Below, piece after piece: positions 19,861 through 28,723 of a DNA stretch of 35,089 bases (positions within the stretch are counted from its first letter, which is position 1; the number at the start of each line of letters is the position of its first letter). The notes below the pieces were generated by a model. It was not told the origin of the DNA. It ran no database searches and worked only from the letters and a program-made list of their open reading frames with translations. This DNA is from Ramlibacter sp. (GTDB lineage: Bacteria; Pseudomonadota; Gammaproteobacteria; Burkholderiales; Burkholderiaceae_C), in the NCBI GenBank assembly GCA_022844525.1, contig JALHLO010000012.1, positions 1 through 35,089 on the forward strand. Reading direction: 5' to 3'. The translations under genes and the position numbers were made by a program.

Positions 19861-21708
19861 TCAGCGCGCCCTCTCGTACAGGGGCGCGCCCGACTTCTTC
19901 CGCAGCTCGCCCACGCTCGGCGAGCCGCCCGGCCACAGGGCCAGCACCGATCCCGGCAGGGCCAGGGACTGCTCGAGCGCGCGGCACAGCTCCCAGCGCT
20001 CGCCGTCCTCCATGCCCGGCAGGTCGACGAAGAGCAGGTAGGCGCGGCGGCCGGGGAACTCCCGCAACTGCTTGCGCAGCAGCCAGGCGGCGGCGACCGG
20101 GGCGAAGCGCGCGAGATCGTTCTCGAGTTCGGCGCGCTCGAAGTCGTTCAGGCGCGGTTGCGTGGTGCCCTCCAGGTAGGGCGGTTCCGAGAGTTCCGCC
20201 CACGCGCGCTGTTCCGCCGCCTCGCCTTCCTTCAGCCGGCCGCGCCAGGACTGCAGGGTGCGCGTGTCGTGGTGCGGATCGGCCTCGAGCTGGGCCACCG
20301 CTTCCTGCGCAGCCCACCAGGCGTTCTCCTTGCCGCTGGCGTGCAGGCGTTCCAGGACTTCCATGCGCTGCTGCGCCTGGTCCTGCGGCAGGCAGCGGTA
20401 CAGGCCGCGCAGGGCATCGGCATGGTTCGGCGACTGCGCGAGCGCCTGCTCGTAGCACTCCTGCACCGGCGCGCGCGGGTCCAGCCGGCGCTGCAGGTCG
20501 CCGAACTCCGTCCACTCCGGCGCGGCGCGGGCCGGGATCGCCGCCAGCGCCTGCACGCGCTGGCGCACCCGGCCCAGGTAGGCGTGGTGCTGCTTCCACG
20601 CGCCGGCGTTGTCCCGGCACCATTGCTGGTCGAAGTGCGCGATCGCCGCGTCGGCCCGCGCTCCCAGCAGCTGCAGCGCGGAGCCCCGCGACCAGGGCGG
20701 CAGCGCCGCCGGCACCTCGAGCGCTTCCAGGCGGTCGCGCAGCACCGGATGCGTGTCGTCCACGCCGCTGATGCGGCGCAGCGCCTGCCGCAGCGCGCCG
20801 CGCGCGAAGGCAGCGGGCAAGGGCAGCGCCAGCGCCTTGCGCATCGCGCGATACGGGCCCACGGGCACCGGGTGGTCGGCGGCGCGCAGCCAGTGGTCGC
20901 GCCAGAACTCCTGCAGCATCCAGTCGTCCTTCAGGCCGATCTCCACCAGCGCCGCGCCCGCCACTTCCGGCCCGAGCAACCGGGCGGAGATGCGGTCCGC
21001 CTCGTACTCGTCCTGGCGCGCCATGGCGAAGGTCTTGGCCACGAAGCGCGGGAAGTACCAGTCCAGGAAGCCCTGCGAGATCCAGGCGACGAAGCCGTTG
21101 CCGCCCTGCAGGCCCGCATGGAAGCGGGCCCAGCTCGCACGGGTGCGGTAGACCCAGGCGGCGAAGCGTCCGTGGTCGCCGCGCAGGTGGCCGTATTCGT
21201 GCGCCAGGACGGCGAGCAGGCGCTGCCGGTCCAGGGCCATCAGCAGCGGGATGCCCACGGTGAGGTAGTTGCGCGCGCCGCCGAACAGTCCCCAGCGCGG
21301 GCGCTGGCCGATGCTGGCGTTGAGGTCGCCGGTGAGGAAGACCCCGTGGATGGCCGGCCCCTTGACCTTGCGGCGGATGCGTTCCAGCGCCTCGAACAGG
21401 TCCGGTGCCTCGCGCGCCGTGAGCGGGAGGCCCTCGGGGGGGTCCAGCCGGATCCAGAGCGCCCGCAGGCTGGTCCAGACCAGGCCTGCCGCACCGAAGG
21501 CGACCATCACGTGGTAGCCGCGCACCCGGCCGTGCAAGGCCGTGTCGGCGGCCCACCACAACATGCCGGCGCCGCCGGCCAGGCAGGCGACCACCCAGAA
21601 ATATCCGAGCATCGCGAAGGCCGCGACATTGCGTCGGTAGCGATCGCTGTCGTCCGCGCTCGCCTGCTCCGACAGGCGAACGAGATGCACGAAGTCCGCT
21701 CTTTCCAT
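19861..21708 (-). CDS. M48 family zinc metalloprotease with N-terminal TM segments and long helical C-terminal region
   Basis: HEYGHLRGDHGRFA zinc motif, two N-terminal TM segments, TPR-like C-terminal part. Confidence 0.85.
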   Translation of the reverse strand: MERADFVHLVRLSEQASADDSDRYRRNVAAFAMLGYFWVVACLAGGAGMLWWAADTALHGRVRGYHVMVAFGAAGLVWTSLRALWIRLDPPEGLPLTAREAPDLFEALERIRRKVKGPAIHGVFLTGDLNASIGQRPRWGLFGGARNYLTVGIPLLMALDRQRLLAVLAHEYGHLRGDHGRFAAWVYRTRASWARFHAGLQGGNGFVAWISQGFLDWYFPRFVAKTFAMARQDEYEADRISARLLGPEVAGAALVEIGLKDDWMLQEFWRDHWLRAADHPVPVGPYRAMRKALALPLPAAFARGALRQALRRISGVDDTHPVLRDRLEALEVPAALPPWSRGSALQLLGARADAAIAHFDQQWCRDNAGAWKQHHAYLGRVRQRVQALAAIPARAAPEWTEFGDLQRRLDPRAPVQECYEQALAQSPNHADALRGLYRCLPQDQAQQRMEVLERLHASGKENAWWAAQEAVAQLEADPHHDTRTLQSWRGRLKEGEAAEQRAWAELSEPPYLEGTTQPRLNDFERAELENDLARFAPVAAAWLLRKQLREFPGRRAYLLFVDLPGMEDGERWELCRALEQSLALPGSVLALWPGGSPSVGELRKKSGAPLYERAR

Positions 21709-21745
21709 GCCCGGCTCCCCTTCTGCCGGGTCATCTTACCCAGCT

Positions 21746-22321
21746 CTACCGTAACAGGGTAGCGATGGCGCGCGGGTAGATCAGGTGTTCCTGGGTGAGC
21801 ACGCGGGCCGCCAGCGACTGCGCCGTGTCGCCGGGGACGACGGGCACCACCGCCTGTTCCAGGATGGGGCCGAAATCGAGCTCCGCGGTCACCTGGTGCA
21901 CGGTGGCACCGGCGAACCGGCAGCCGGCGTCCAGCGCGCGCTGGTGGGTATGCAGGCCGGGAAAGGCGGGCAGCAGCGATGGGTGGATGTTCAGCAGCCG
22001 CCCCTGGTAGCGCGCGACGAAGCCGGGGGTGAGGATGCGCATGAAGCCCGCCAGCACCACCAGCGCGGGTTCGTGCCGGTCGATTGCCGCCGCCAGCGCG
22101 GCGTCGAATTCTTCACGGTTCGCAAACGGCTTGTGGTCCACCACTTGCGCCGCGATCCCCTGCTCGCGCGCGAAGGCCAGGCCGCCCGCGTCCGGCCGGT
22201 TGCTGATCACCGCGCTCACCCGTGCGGAGTAGCGCTGGTCCCAGTGCTCGCGCTGGGCCGCGCGCACAATGGCGGCCATGTTGGAGCCCCCGCCGGAGAT
22301 CAGAATCACGATGTTCTTCAT
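21746..22321 (-). CDS. purN: Phosphoribosylglycinamide formyltransferase
   Basis: [86 protein letters not shown]. Confidence 0.95.
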   Translation of the reverse strand: MKNIVILISGGGSNMAAIVRAAQREHWDQRYSARVSAVISNRPDAGGLAFAREQGIAAQVVDHKPFANREEFDAALAAAIDRHEPALVVLAGFMRILTPGFVARYQGRLLNIHPSLLPAFPGLHTHQRALDAGCRFAGATVHQVTAELDFGPILEQAVVPVVPGDTAQSLAARVLTQEHLIYPRAIATLLR

Positions 22322-22351
22322 GTCGACCGCGATTATCCCTTTCACCGACGA

Positions 22352-23026
22352 ATGACTCCCCTGACTCTTGCGGAAGCGCGGGTGCTCGGCACGCTGATGG
22401 AAAAGGCCCGGACCGTGCCGGACAGCTACCCGATGACCCTCAACACGCTGCTGGCCGGCTGCAACCAGAAAAGCAGCCGCGACCCGATCACCAACCTGGA
22501 CGAAACGCAGGTGCAGGAAGCGCTGGACGGCCTCAAGCGCCGCTCGCTGGCCTTCACCGCCCGCGGCAGCCGGGTCGACCGCTGGGAACACAACTTCCAG
22601 CGCGCGCTGGTGGTGCCCGAACAGTCGGCCGTGCTGCTGGGCCTGCTGATGCTGCGCGGGCCGCAGACGGCCGGCGAGCTGCGCATCCACAGCGAGCGCT
22701 GGTACCGCTTCGCCGACATCTCGTCGGTCGAGGCCTTCCTCGAGGAATTGCGCGACCGCACCGAGGCCAAGGGCGGTCCGCTGGTGGTGCAGTTGCCGCG
22801 TGCGCCCGGGGCCCGCGAGACGCGCTGGGCGCACCTCCTGTGCGGGCCGGTGGACGTAGGCGCCATGGCGGCCGCCGTGGAAGAGCGACCGCCCGAAGGC
22901 GGCCTGGCCGCGCGCGTGTCCGCGCTCGAATCGGAGGTTGCGCAACTGCGCGCCCTGGTTTCGGACCTCGCCACGCAACTGGGTTTGTCGCCACCTGGAC
23001 ACCCGGAATCGAACGACCGTGCTTAA
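22352..23026 (+). CDS. yceH: YceH family (DUF480 / UPF0502) protein
   Basis: [62 protein letters not shown]. Confidence 0.9.
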   Translation: MTPLTLAEARVLGTLMEKARTVPDSYPMTLNTLLAGCNQKSSRDPITNLDETQVQEALDGLKRRSLAFTARGSRVDRWEHNFQRALVVPEQSAVLLGLLMLRGPQTAGELRIHSERWYRFADISSVEAFLEELRDRTEAKGGPLVVQLPRAPGARETRWAHLLCGPVDVGAMAAAVEERPPEGGLAARVSALESEVAQLRALVSDLATQLGLSPPGHPESNDRA

Positions 23027-23053
23027 ATCCCAGATCGTCCCCGGAGACATGAG

Positions 23054-24232
23054 ATGGACCTTGCATTCACCCCTGAAGAACTGAAATTCCGCGAGGAAAT
23101 CCGCGCCTGGGTGCGCGAGAACCTGCCGCAGGAGATCGCCCACAAGGTGCACAACGCCCTGCACCTGACGCGCGAGGACATGCAGCGCTGGGCCAGGATC
23201 CTCGGCAAGAAGGGCTGGCTCGGCTACGGCTGGCCCCAGCAGTTCGGCGGCCCGGGCTGGAGCGCCGTGCAGAAGCACCTGTTCGAGGAAGAAACGGCGC
23301 TCGCCGGCGCGCCCCGCATCGTGCCCTTCGGCCCGGTGATGGTCGCGCCCGTGATCATGGCCTTCGGTTCGCCGGAGCAGCAGAAGCGCTTCCTGCCCGG
23401 CATCGCCAGCGGCGAGGTGTGGTGGAGCCAGGGCTACAGCGAGCCCGGTTCGGGCTCCGACCTCGCGTCGGTGAAGACGCGCGCCGAGCGCAAGGGCGAC
23501 AAGTACATCGTCAACGGCCAGAAGACCTGGACCACGCTGGCGCAGTACGGCGACTGGATCTTCTGCCTGGTGCGCACGTCCACCGAAGGCAAGCCGCAGA
23601 CCGGCATCTCCTTCCTGCTGATCGACATGAAGTCGCCCGGCGTCACCGTGCGCCCCATCATCATGCTGGACGGCGGGCACGAGGTGAACGAGGTGTTCTT
23701 CGACAACGTCGAAGTGCCCGCGGAGAACCTGATCGGCGAGGAGAACAAGGGCTGGACCTACGCCAAGCACCTGCTGTCGCACGAACGCACCAACATCGCC
23801 GACGTCAACCGCGCCAAGCGCGAGCTCGAACGGCTCAAGCGCATCGCCCGGAGCGAGGGCGTCTACAACGACCAGCGTTTCCGCGACGAGGTCGCGAAGC
23901 TGGAAGTCGACGTGGTGGCGCTGGAGATGCTGGTGCTGCGCGTGCTCTCGGCGGAGAAGTCCGGCAAGAACCCGCTGGACATCGCCGGCCTGCTGAAGAT
24001 CAAGGGCAGCGAGATCCAGCAGCGCTACACGGAGCTGATGATGCTCGCCGCCGGCCCCTACGCCCTGCCCTTCGTCAGGGAGGCGATGGAAGCGGGCTAC
24101 CAGGGCGAGCACGTCGGCGCCGCCTACCTGGCGCCGCTGGCCGCCAGCTACTTCAACATGCGCAAGACCACCATCTACGGCGGCTCCAACGAAGTGCAGC
24201 GCAACATCGTGGCGCAAACCGTCCTGGGCTGA
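23054..24232 (+). CDS. Acyl-CoA dehydrogenase family protein (1)
   Basis: WWSQGYSEPGSGSDLASVKTRAERKGDKYIVNGQKTWTT; C-terminal KTTIYGGSNEVQRNIVAQTVLG. Confidence 0.92.
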   Translation: MDLAFTPEELKFREEIRAWVRENLPQEIAHKVHNALHLTREDMQRWARILGKKGWLGYGWPQQFGGPGWSAVQKHLFEEETALAGAPRIVPFGPVMVAPVIMAFGSPEQQKRFLPGIASGEVWWSQGYSEPGSGSDLASVKTRAERKGDKYIVNGQKTWTTLAQYGDWIFCLVRTSTEGKPQTGISFLLIDMKSPGVTVRPIIMLDGGHEVNEVFFDNVEVPAENLIGEENKGWTYAKHLLSHERTNIADVNRAKRELERLKRIARSEGVYNDQRFRDEVAKLEVDVVALEMLVLRVLSAEKSGKNPLDIAGLLKIKGSEIQQRYTELMMLAAGPYALPFVREAMEAGYQGEHVGAAYLAPLAASYFNMRKTTIYGGSNEVQRNIVAQTVLG

Positions 24233-24243
24233 GGAGACACGAC

Positions 24244-25359
24244 ATGGATTTCAATTTTTCCGACGACCAGGAACAGCTGCGCGACGCGGTGCGCAAGTGG
24301 GTGGACCGCAGCTACGGCTTCGAGCGCCGGCGCGGCATCACCAGGGCGGGCGGCTTCGACCGCGCGGCCTACCAGGAACTGGCCGAACTCGGCCTCGCGG
24401 GCCTGTACGTCTCCGAGGACCACGGCGGCATGGCCATGGGCCCGGTCGAAGCGATGGTGGTCATGGAGGAGCTGGGCCGCGGCATCGTGCTGGAGCCGCT
24501 CGGGCAGACGCTGGTCACCACCGGCCTGCTGGGCGCCTACGCGCCCGAGGCGCTCAAGTCGCAGTGGCTGCCCAAGATGGCCTCCGGCGAGGCGCTGGTC
24601 GTGCTGGCCCACCAGGAGCGCAAGGCGCGCTACCGCCTGGACCAGTGCGAGGCGACCGCCACTCCCTCCGGCGACGCCTGGAAGATTTCCGGCGACAAGG
24701 GCATCGTGCCGGCGGGCGACCAGGCCGATGCCTTCATCGTGCCGGCGAAGGCCAACGGGAAGATCGCCCTGTTCCTGGTGGAACGCCAGACGCAGGGCGT
24801 GAGCACCCGCGGCTATCCGACCATGGAAGGCGCGCGCGCCGCCGAGGTGGGCCTGCGCGATGCCACGGGGACGCTGGTCACCCAGGACGGCCTGCCGGCC
24901 CTGGAGCACGCGGTGGACATCGGCATCGCCTGCACCTGCGCCGAGGCCGTGGGGGTGATCGACCGCACCATGCAGCTCACCGCCGAATACCTCAACACGC
25001 GCAAGCAGTTCGGCGTGACGCTGGCGACCTTCCAGGCGCTGCGCCACCGCATGGCGGACATGAAGATGCAGCAGGAGCTGGCCCGTTCCATGAGCTACTA
25101 CGCTTCCCTGAAGCTCAATGCGCCGGCCGACGAACGCCGCCGCGCCATGGCGCGCGCCAAGTACCAGCTGGGCGTGTCCATGCGCTTCGTGGGCCAGAAC
25201 TCGGTGCAGCTGCACGGCGGCATCGGCGTGACCGACGAATACGTGGGCGCCCACTACTTCAAGAAGCTCACGCAGCTGGAAGTGGCCTTCGGCGATACGC
25301 TGCACCACCTGGGCGAGGTGTCCGAAAGGATGCAGGACACCGCGGGCGTCTTCGCCTGA
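24244..25359 (+). CDS. Acyl-CoA dehydrogenase family protein (2), pimeloyl-CoA dehydrogenase small-subunit-like
   Basis: MDFNFSDDQEQLRDAVRKWV, YLNTRKQFGVTLATFQALRHRMADM, VQLHGGIGVTDEYVGAHYFKKLTQLE. Confidence 0.9.
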   Translation: MDFNFSDDQEQLRDAVRKWVDRSYGFERRRGITRAGGFDRAAYQELAELGLAGLYVSEDHGGMAMGPVEAMVVMEELGRGIVLEPLGQTLVTTGLLGAYAPEALKSQWLPKMASGEALVVLAHQERKARYRLDQCEATATPSGDAWKISGDKGIVPAGDQADAFIVPAKANGKIALFLVERQTQGVSTRGYPTMEGARAAEVGLRDATGTLVTQDGLPALEHAVDIGIACTCAEAVGVIDRTMQLTAEYLNTRKQFGVTLATFQALRHRMADMKMQQELARSMSYYASLKLNAPADERRRAMARAKYQLGVSMRFVGQNSVQLHGGIGVTDEYVGAHYFKKLTQLEVAFGDTLHHLGEVSERMQDTAGVFA

Positions 25360-25376
25360 CAGGGACAATCCCGGTA

Positions 25377-25403
25377 AACGCCCGCCCGCCAGCGGGCGTT
25401 TTC
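25377..25403 (+). terminator. Rho-independent terminator of the acyl-CoA dehydrogenase pair
   Basis: aaacgcccgc-ccgcca-gcgggcgttttcattt. Confidence 0.85.
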
Positions 25404-25425
25404 ATTTCTGCAGGAGACCAAGAAC

Positions 25426-26793
25426 ATGACGACCCGCCGCCACTTCCTCGCGCTCTCCGGCGCGCTCCTCACCACCGCCTGTGCCACCGGCCCTTCCATG
25501 ACAGCGCACCCGCCCATCGTCTTCGTCCACGGCAACGGGGACACCGCCGCCCTGTGGCAGACCACGATCTGGCGCTTCGAGTCCAACGGCTGGCCGCGCG
25601 AGCGCCTGCACGCGATCGACGTGCCCTACCCGCTGGCGCGCGACGACGACGCGCGGCCGCAGCCGGGGCGCACGTCGGCCGCGGAGCACATGGCCTTCCT
25701 GCGCGCGGAGGTCGACAAGGTGCTGCAGGCCACCGGCGCGCAGCAGGTGGTGCTGGTGGGCAACTCGCGCGGCGGCAACGCGATCCGCAACTACATCCAG
25801 AACGGCGGCGGCGCCGCCAAGGTGAGCCACGCCATCCTGGGCGGCGTGCCCAACCACGGCGTGTGGAACGTGCCGGGCCGGGCGCCGGGCAGCGAATTCG
25901 CGGGCAACGGGCCGTTCCTGCAGGCCCTGAACGCACCCAAGAACGCGGCCGGCGACGAAGTGGCCGGTCCCGTGAAATGGCTCACGCTGCGGTCGGACAA
26001 CAACGACAAGTACGCGCAGCCCACCGGCCAGTGGATCGGCGACCGCAACCTGCAGACCGGCGTCACCCACGAGGGCCCGGCGCTCAAGGGCGCGACCAAC
26101 GTGGTGCTGCCGCGCGTGGACCACCGCGAGACCTCGTTCTCGCCGGCGGCCTTCGAGGCCACCTGGCGCTTCATCACCGGCCGCGCGCCGGCAACGCTGT
26201 CGGTCGTGCCCGAGGACCGCATCGTCCTCGCAGGCAAGGTGACCGGTTCCGGCGTGTCGTCGACCGATCCGGCCAGCGGCAACTTCCAGAACAACCTGCC
26301 GATCCCCGGCGCGCGCCTGATGGTGTACGCGACCGACCCGGCGACCGGCGAACGCCGCCCGGGCGCGGTCCTGGACGAGCCGATCGGCGCCGATGGCCGC
26401 TGGTCCTTCCAGGCGCAGCGCGACACGCCCTACGAATTCGTGGTGGCGGCACCGGGCTATGCCACGACGCACATCTACCGCAGTCCTTTCCCGCGTTCCA
26501 GCAGCGTGATCAACCTGCGCCCGGAGCGCATTCCGGAAACCGACCGCTCAGGGCCCTCGCTGGTCATCCTGACCCGGCCGCGCGGCTATTTCGATCCGGG
26601 CCGCGACCGCATGTCCTTCGACGGCCAGAGCCCCCCGCCCGGCGCGCTGCCGGGTGCCGGCGTCTCCATCTCGCGCATCAAGCCCACCGGGCCGCAGCGC
26701 GCGGTGGTCGCGGAGTTCAACGGGGAGAGGGTGGTGGGGCGGACCTGGCCGACGGCGAACAACGAGGTGTCGGTGCTGGAGCTGACGTACTGA
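25426..26793 (+). CDS. Alpha/beta-hydrolase (esterase/lipase), predicted Tat-exported lipoprotein, with C-terminal beta domains
   Basis: MTTRRHFLALSGALLTTAC: RRxFL Tat motif plus lipobox; IVFVHGNGDTAALW; nucleophile elbow GNSRG. Confidence 0.85.
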   Translation: MTTRRHFLALSGALLTTACATGPSMTAHPPIVFVHGNGDTAALWQTTIWRFESNGWPRERLHAIDVPYPLARDDDARPQPGRTSAAEHMAFLRAEVDKVLQATGAQQVVLVGNSRGGNAIRNYIQNGGGAAKVSHAILGGVPNHGVWNVPGRAPGSEFAGNGPFLQALNAPKNAAGDEVAGPVKWLTLRSDNNDKYAQPTGQWIGDRNLQTGVTHEGPALKGATNVVLPRVDHRETSFSPAAFEATWRFITGRAPATLSVVPEDRIVLAGKVTGSGVSSTDPASGNFQNNLPIPGARLMVYATDPATGERRPGAVLDEPIGADGRWSFQAQRDTPYEFVVAAPGYATTHIYRSPFPRSSSVINLRPERIPETDRSGPSLVILTRPRGYFDPGRDRMSFDGQSPPPGALPGAGVSISRIKPTGPQRAVVAEFNGERVVGRTWPTANNEVSVLELTY

Positions 26794-26798
26794 GCGTC

Positions 26799-26879
26799 GC
26801 GGTTCGGCTGCGCGCTCACCACGACCTACCGGCTGCACCCCTGCCCGTAGGGCGTGGTGAGCGGCGCAGCCCGAACCGC
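26799..26879. repeat. Long imperfect inverted repeat between convergent genes
   Basis: Left arm gcggttcggctgcgcgctcaccacgacctac (26799-26829), right arm gtagggcgtggtgagcggcgcagcccgaaccgc (26847-26879); arms reverse complementary except for a few mismatches and single-base gaps. Confidence 0.8.
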
Positions 26880-26890
26880 GCCGTGCGACC

Positions 26891-27451
26891 CTACGCGTCG
26901 TGCAGGCGTGAATTCTTCGGCAAATGCGCCATCAGGAACTCCATCTGGTCCGCCAGGATGCGGCGGTTGCGCAGGATGAAGTCCTCCCACAGGCTGGGCA
27001 CGTAGGGCGTGTACAGCAGCGACATCCCCGCCTGTTCCGGCGTGCGGCTGCCCTTGCGGTGGTTGCAGGCGCGGCAGGCGGTCACCACGTTCATCCAGTG
27101 GTCCTTGCCGTTCTGGGCGAAGGGGATGATGTGCTCGCGGGTGAGCTCTTCCTCGTGGAAATCGTCGCCGCAGTAGGCGCAGACGTTGCGGTCGCGGGCG
27201 AACAGCTTGCCGTTCGTCAGGCCGGGTTTCAGCTCGAAGGGGTTGATGTTCGGCACGCCCTTGGTGCCGATGATGCTGTTGACCGTGATGATCGACTGCT
27301 GGCCGCTCATGGCATTGACGCCGCCGCGGAACACGGCCACGTCCGCTCCCGCCTCCCAGCGCACCTGGTCGGCCGCATAGTGCAGCACGGCCTGCTCCAG
27401 TGAAATCCAGGACTGGGGCAGTCCCTGGGCGGACAGCTTCAAGACCTTCAA
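26891..27451 (-). CDS. HNH endonuclease family protein
   Basis: RNVCAYCGDDFHEEELTREHIIPFAQNGKDHWMNVVTACRACNHRKGSRTPEQAG: CxxC..H-N-H..CxxC arrangement. Confidence 0.9.
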   Translation of the reverse strand: MKVLKLSAQGLPQSWISLEQAVLHYAADQVRWEAGADVAVFRGGVNAMSGQQSIITVNSIIGTKGVPNINPFELKPGLTNGKLFARDRNVCAYCGDDFHEEELTREHIIPFAQNGKDHWMNVVTACRACNHRKGSRTPEQAGMSLLYTPYVPSLWEDFILRNRRILADQMEFLMAHLPKNSRLHDA

Positions 27452-27606
27452 AACGCGCCTCCATTCAACGACGAACAGACCGACAGCGCCATTAGCCAGG
27501 CGTGAGAGACAATATACCGTGTTTTCGTGACCGGTTTGTAGCAGGCCATGCGTGCGTTGGCGCCGTCCAACGGACCCCGACTGCTATCAAAAAGATATCA
27601 ATCCAG

Positions 27607-28617
27607 ATGCAGATCCTGCGCGGCTTCCACCACCCCCAGATCGCCAAGGCCTGCGCCGTCACGATCGGCAACTTCGACGGCGTGCACCGCGGCCACCAGG
27701 CCATGCTGGCGCTGCTGAACAACGAGGCGCGCCACCGGGGCGTGCCCAGCTGCGTGCTGACCTTCGAGCCGCACCCGCGCGACTACTTCGCTGGAGTGCA
27801 CCGCAAGCCCGAACTGGCCCCGGCCCGCATCGCCACCCTGCGCGACAAGCTCACCGAACTGGACAAGTGCGGCGTCGATCAGTGCGTGATCCTCAAGTTC
27901 GATGCGCGCCTGTCCAGCCAGCAGCCCGAGGCCTTCATCTCCGACGTGCTGGTCAAGGGCCTGGGTGCGAAGTACGTGCTGGTGGGCGACGACTTCCGCT
28001 TCGGCGCCAGGCGCGCCGGCGACTACGCCATGCTCGACTCGGCCGGCAGCCGCCTGGGATTCGACGTGGCGCGGATGAACAGTTACGAGGTCCATGGCCT
28101 GCGCGTGTCGAGCTCTGCGGTGCGCGAAGCGCTGGCCCGCGGCGACATGGCCGGCACGGCCGCCCTGCTCGGCCGGCCCTATTCCATCAGCGGGCACGTG
28201 GTCCATGGCCGCAAGCTCGGGCGCGACCTGGGCTTCAAGACCCTCAACCTGCGCTTTTCCCACTGGAAACCGGCGGCCAGCGGCATCTTCGCGGTGATGG
28301 TGCACGGGCTGGACGGCGGGCCCCTGGAAGGCGTGGCCAACCTGGGCATCCGGCCCTCGCTGGACCCGAAGGACGTCAACGGCGGCCGCGTGCTGCTGGA
28401 GACCCATTGCCTGCAATGGCCCACGAGCCTGGGCGCGGAGGGGGGCTACGGTAAAATCATCCGCGTGGAACTGCTGCACAAACTGCACGACGAACTGCGC
28501 TACGACGGCCTCGATGCCCTGAAGGCGGGCATCGCGCGCGACTGCGACGCGGCCCGGGCGTTCTTCGCTTCCACGCACGCCGAAACCCGGCGGCAGACCA
28601 CGCGCGACCGAATTTAA
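27607..28617 (+). CDS. ribF: Bifunctional riboflavin kinase / FAD synthetase
   Basis: [67 protein letters not shown]. Confidence 0.95.
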   Translation: MQILRGFHHPQIAKACAVTIGNFDGVHRGHQAMLALLNNEARHRGVPSCVLTFEPHPRDYFAGVHRKPELAPARIATLRDKLTELDKCGVDQCVILKFDARLSSQQPEAFISDVLVKGLGAKYVLVGDDFRFGARRAGDYAMLDSAGSRLGFDVARMNSYEVHGLRVSSSAVREALARGDMAGTAALLGRPYSISGHVVHGRKLGRDLGFKTLNLRFSHWKPAASGIFAVMVHGLDGGPLEGVANLGIRPSLDPKDVNGGRVLLETHCLQWPTSLGAEGGYGKIIRVELLHKLHDELRYDGLDALKAGIARDCDAARAFFASTHAETRRQTTRDRI

Positions 28618-28673
28618 CGGTCCATGTCGTTGCGGCCCTGGCGCCGCGATCCACCCCACGTGTGCGCTTCACC

Positions 28674-28707
28674 GTGGTTGCCGGGACAGGCCCGGCATGA
28701 CATGTAC
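28674..28707. repeat. Dispersed intergenic repeat in the ileS leader (ttgccgggacaggcccggcatgac type)
   Basis: TGCCGGG-acagg-CCCGGCA inverted repeat; its translation gives the CHAGPVPA motif often seen in spurious ORFs over such repeats. Confidence 0.65.
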
Positions 28708-28723
28708 TGTTGCCGAGGCTTCC

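Noticed and set aside
22990-23060. tRNA T-arm-like ggaatcgaac near the yceH 3' end
   Set aside because: No acceptor, D or anticodon arms could be placed on either strand; it lies in the yceH C-terminal codons (HPESNDRA).
26891-27451. HNH endonuclease as part of a defence or mobile system
   Set aside because: Flanked by housekeeping ribF-ileS-lspA and an esterase; no methyltransferase, helicase, integrase or other defence partner nearby. The family is often chromosomal and stand-alone.
27590-27606. tatcaaaaagatatc palindrome before ribF as an FMN riboswitch or operator
   Set aside because: No RFN element conserved segments are visible in the 155-bp gap. The short AT palindrome may be a remnant of a common Comamonadaceae intergenic motif; too weak to call.
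28697-28723. Upstream in-frame ATG extending IleS by MTCTVAEAS
   Set aside because: It lies in a dispersed repeat, and typical IleS proteins of this group begin near (M)[23 protein letters not shown], matching ATG 28724.
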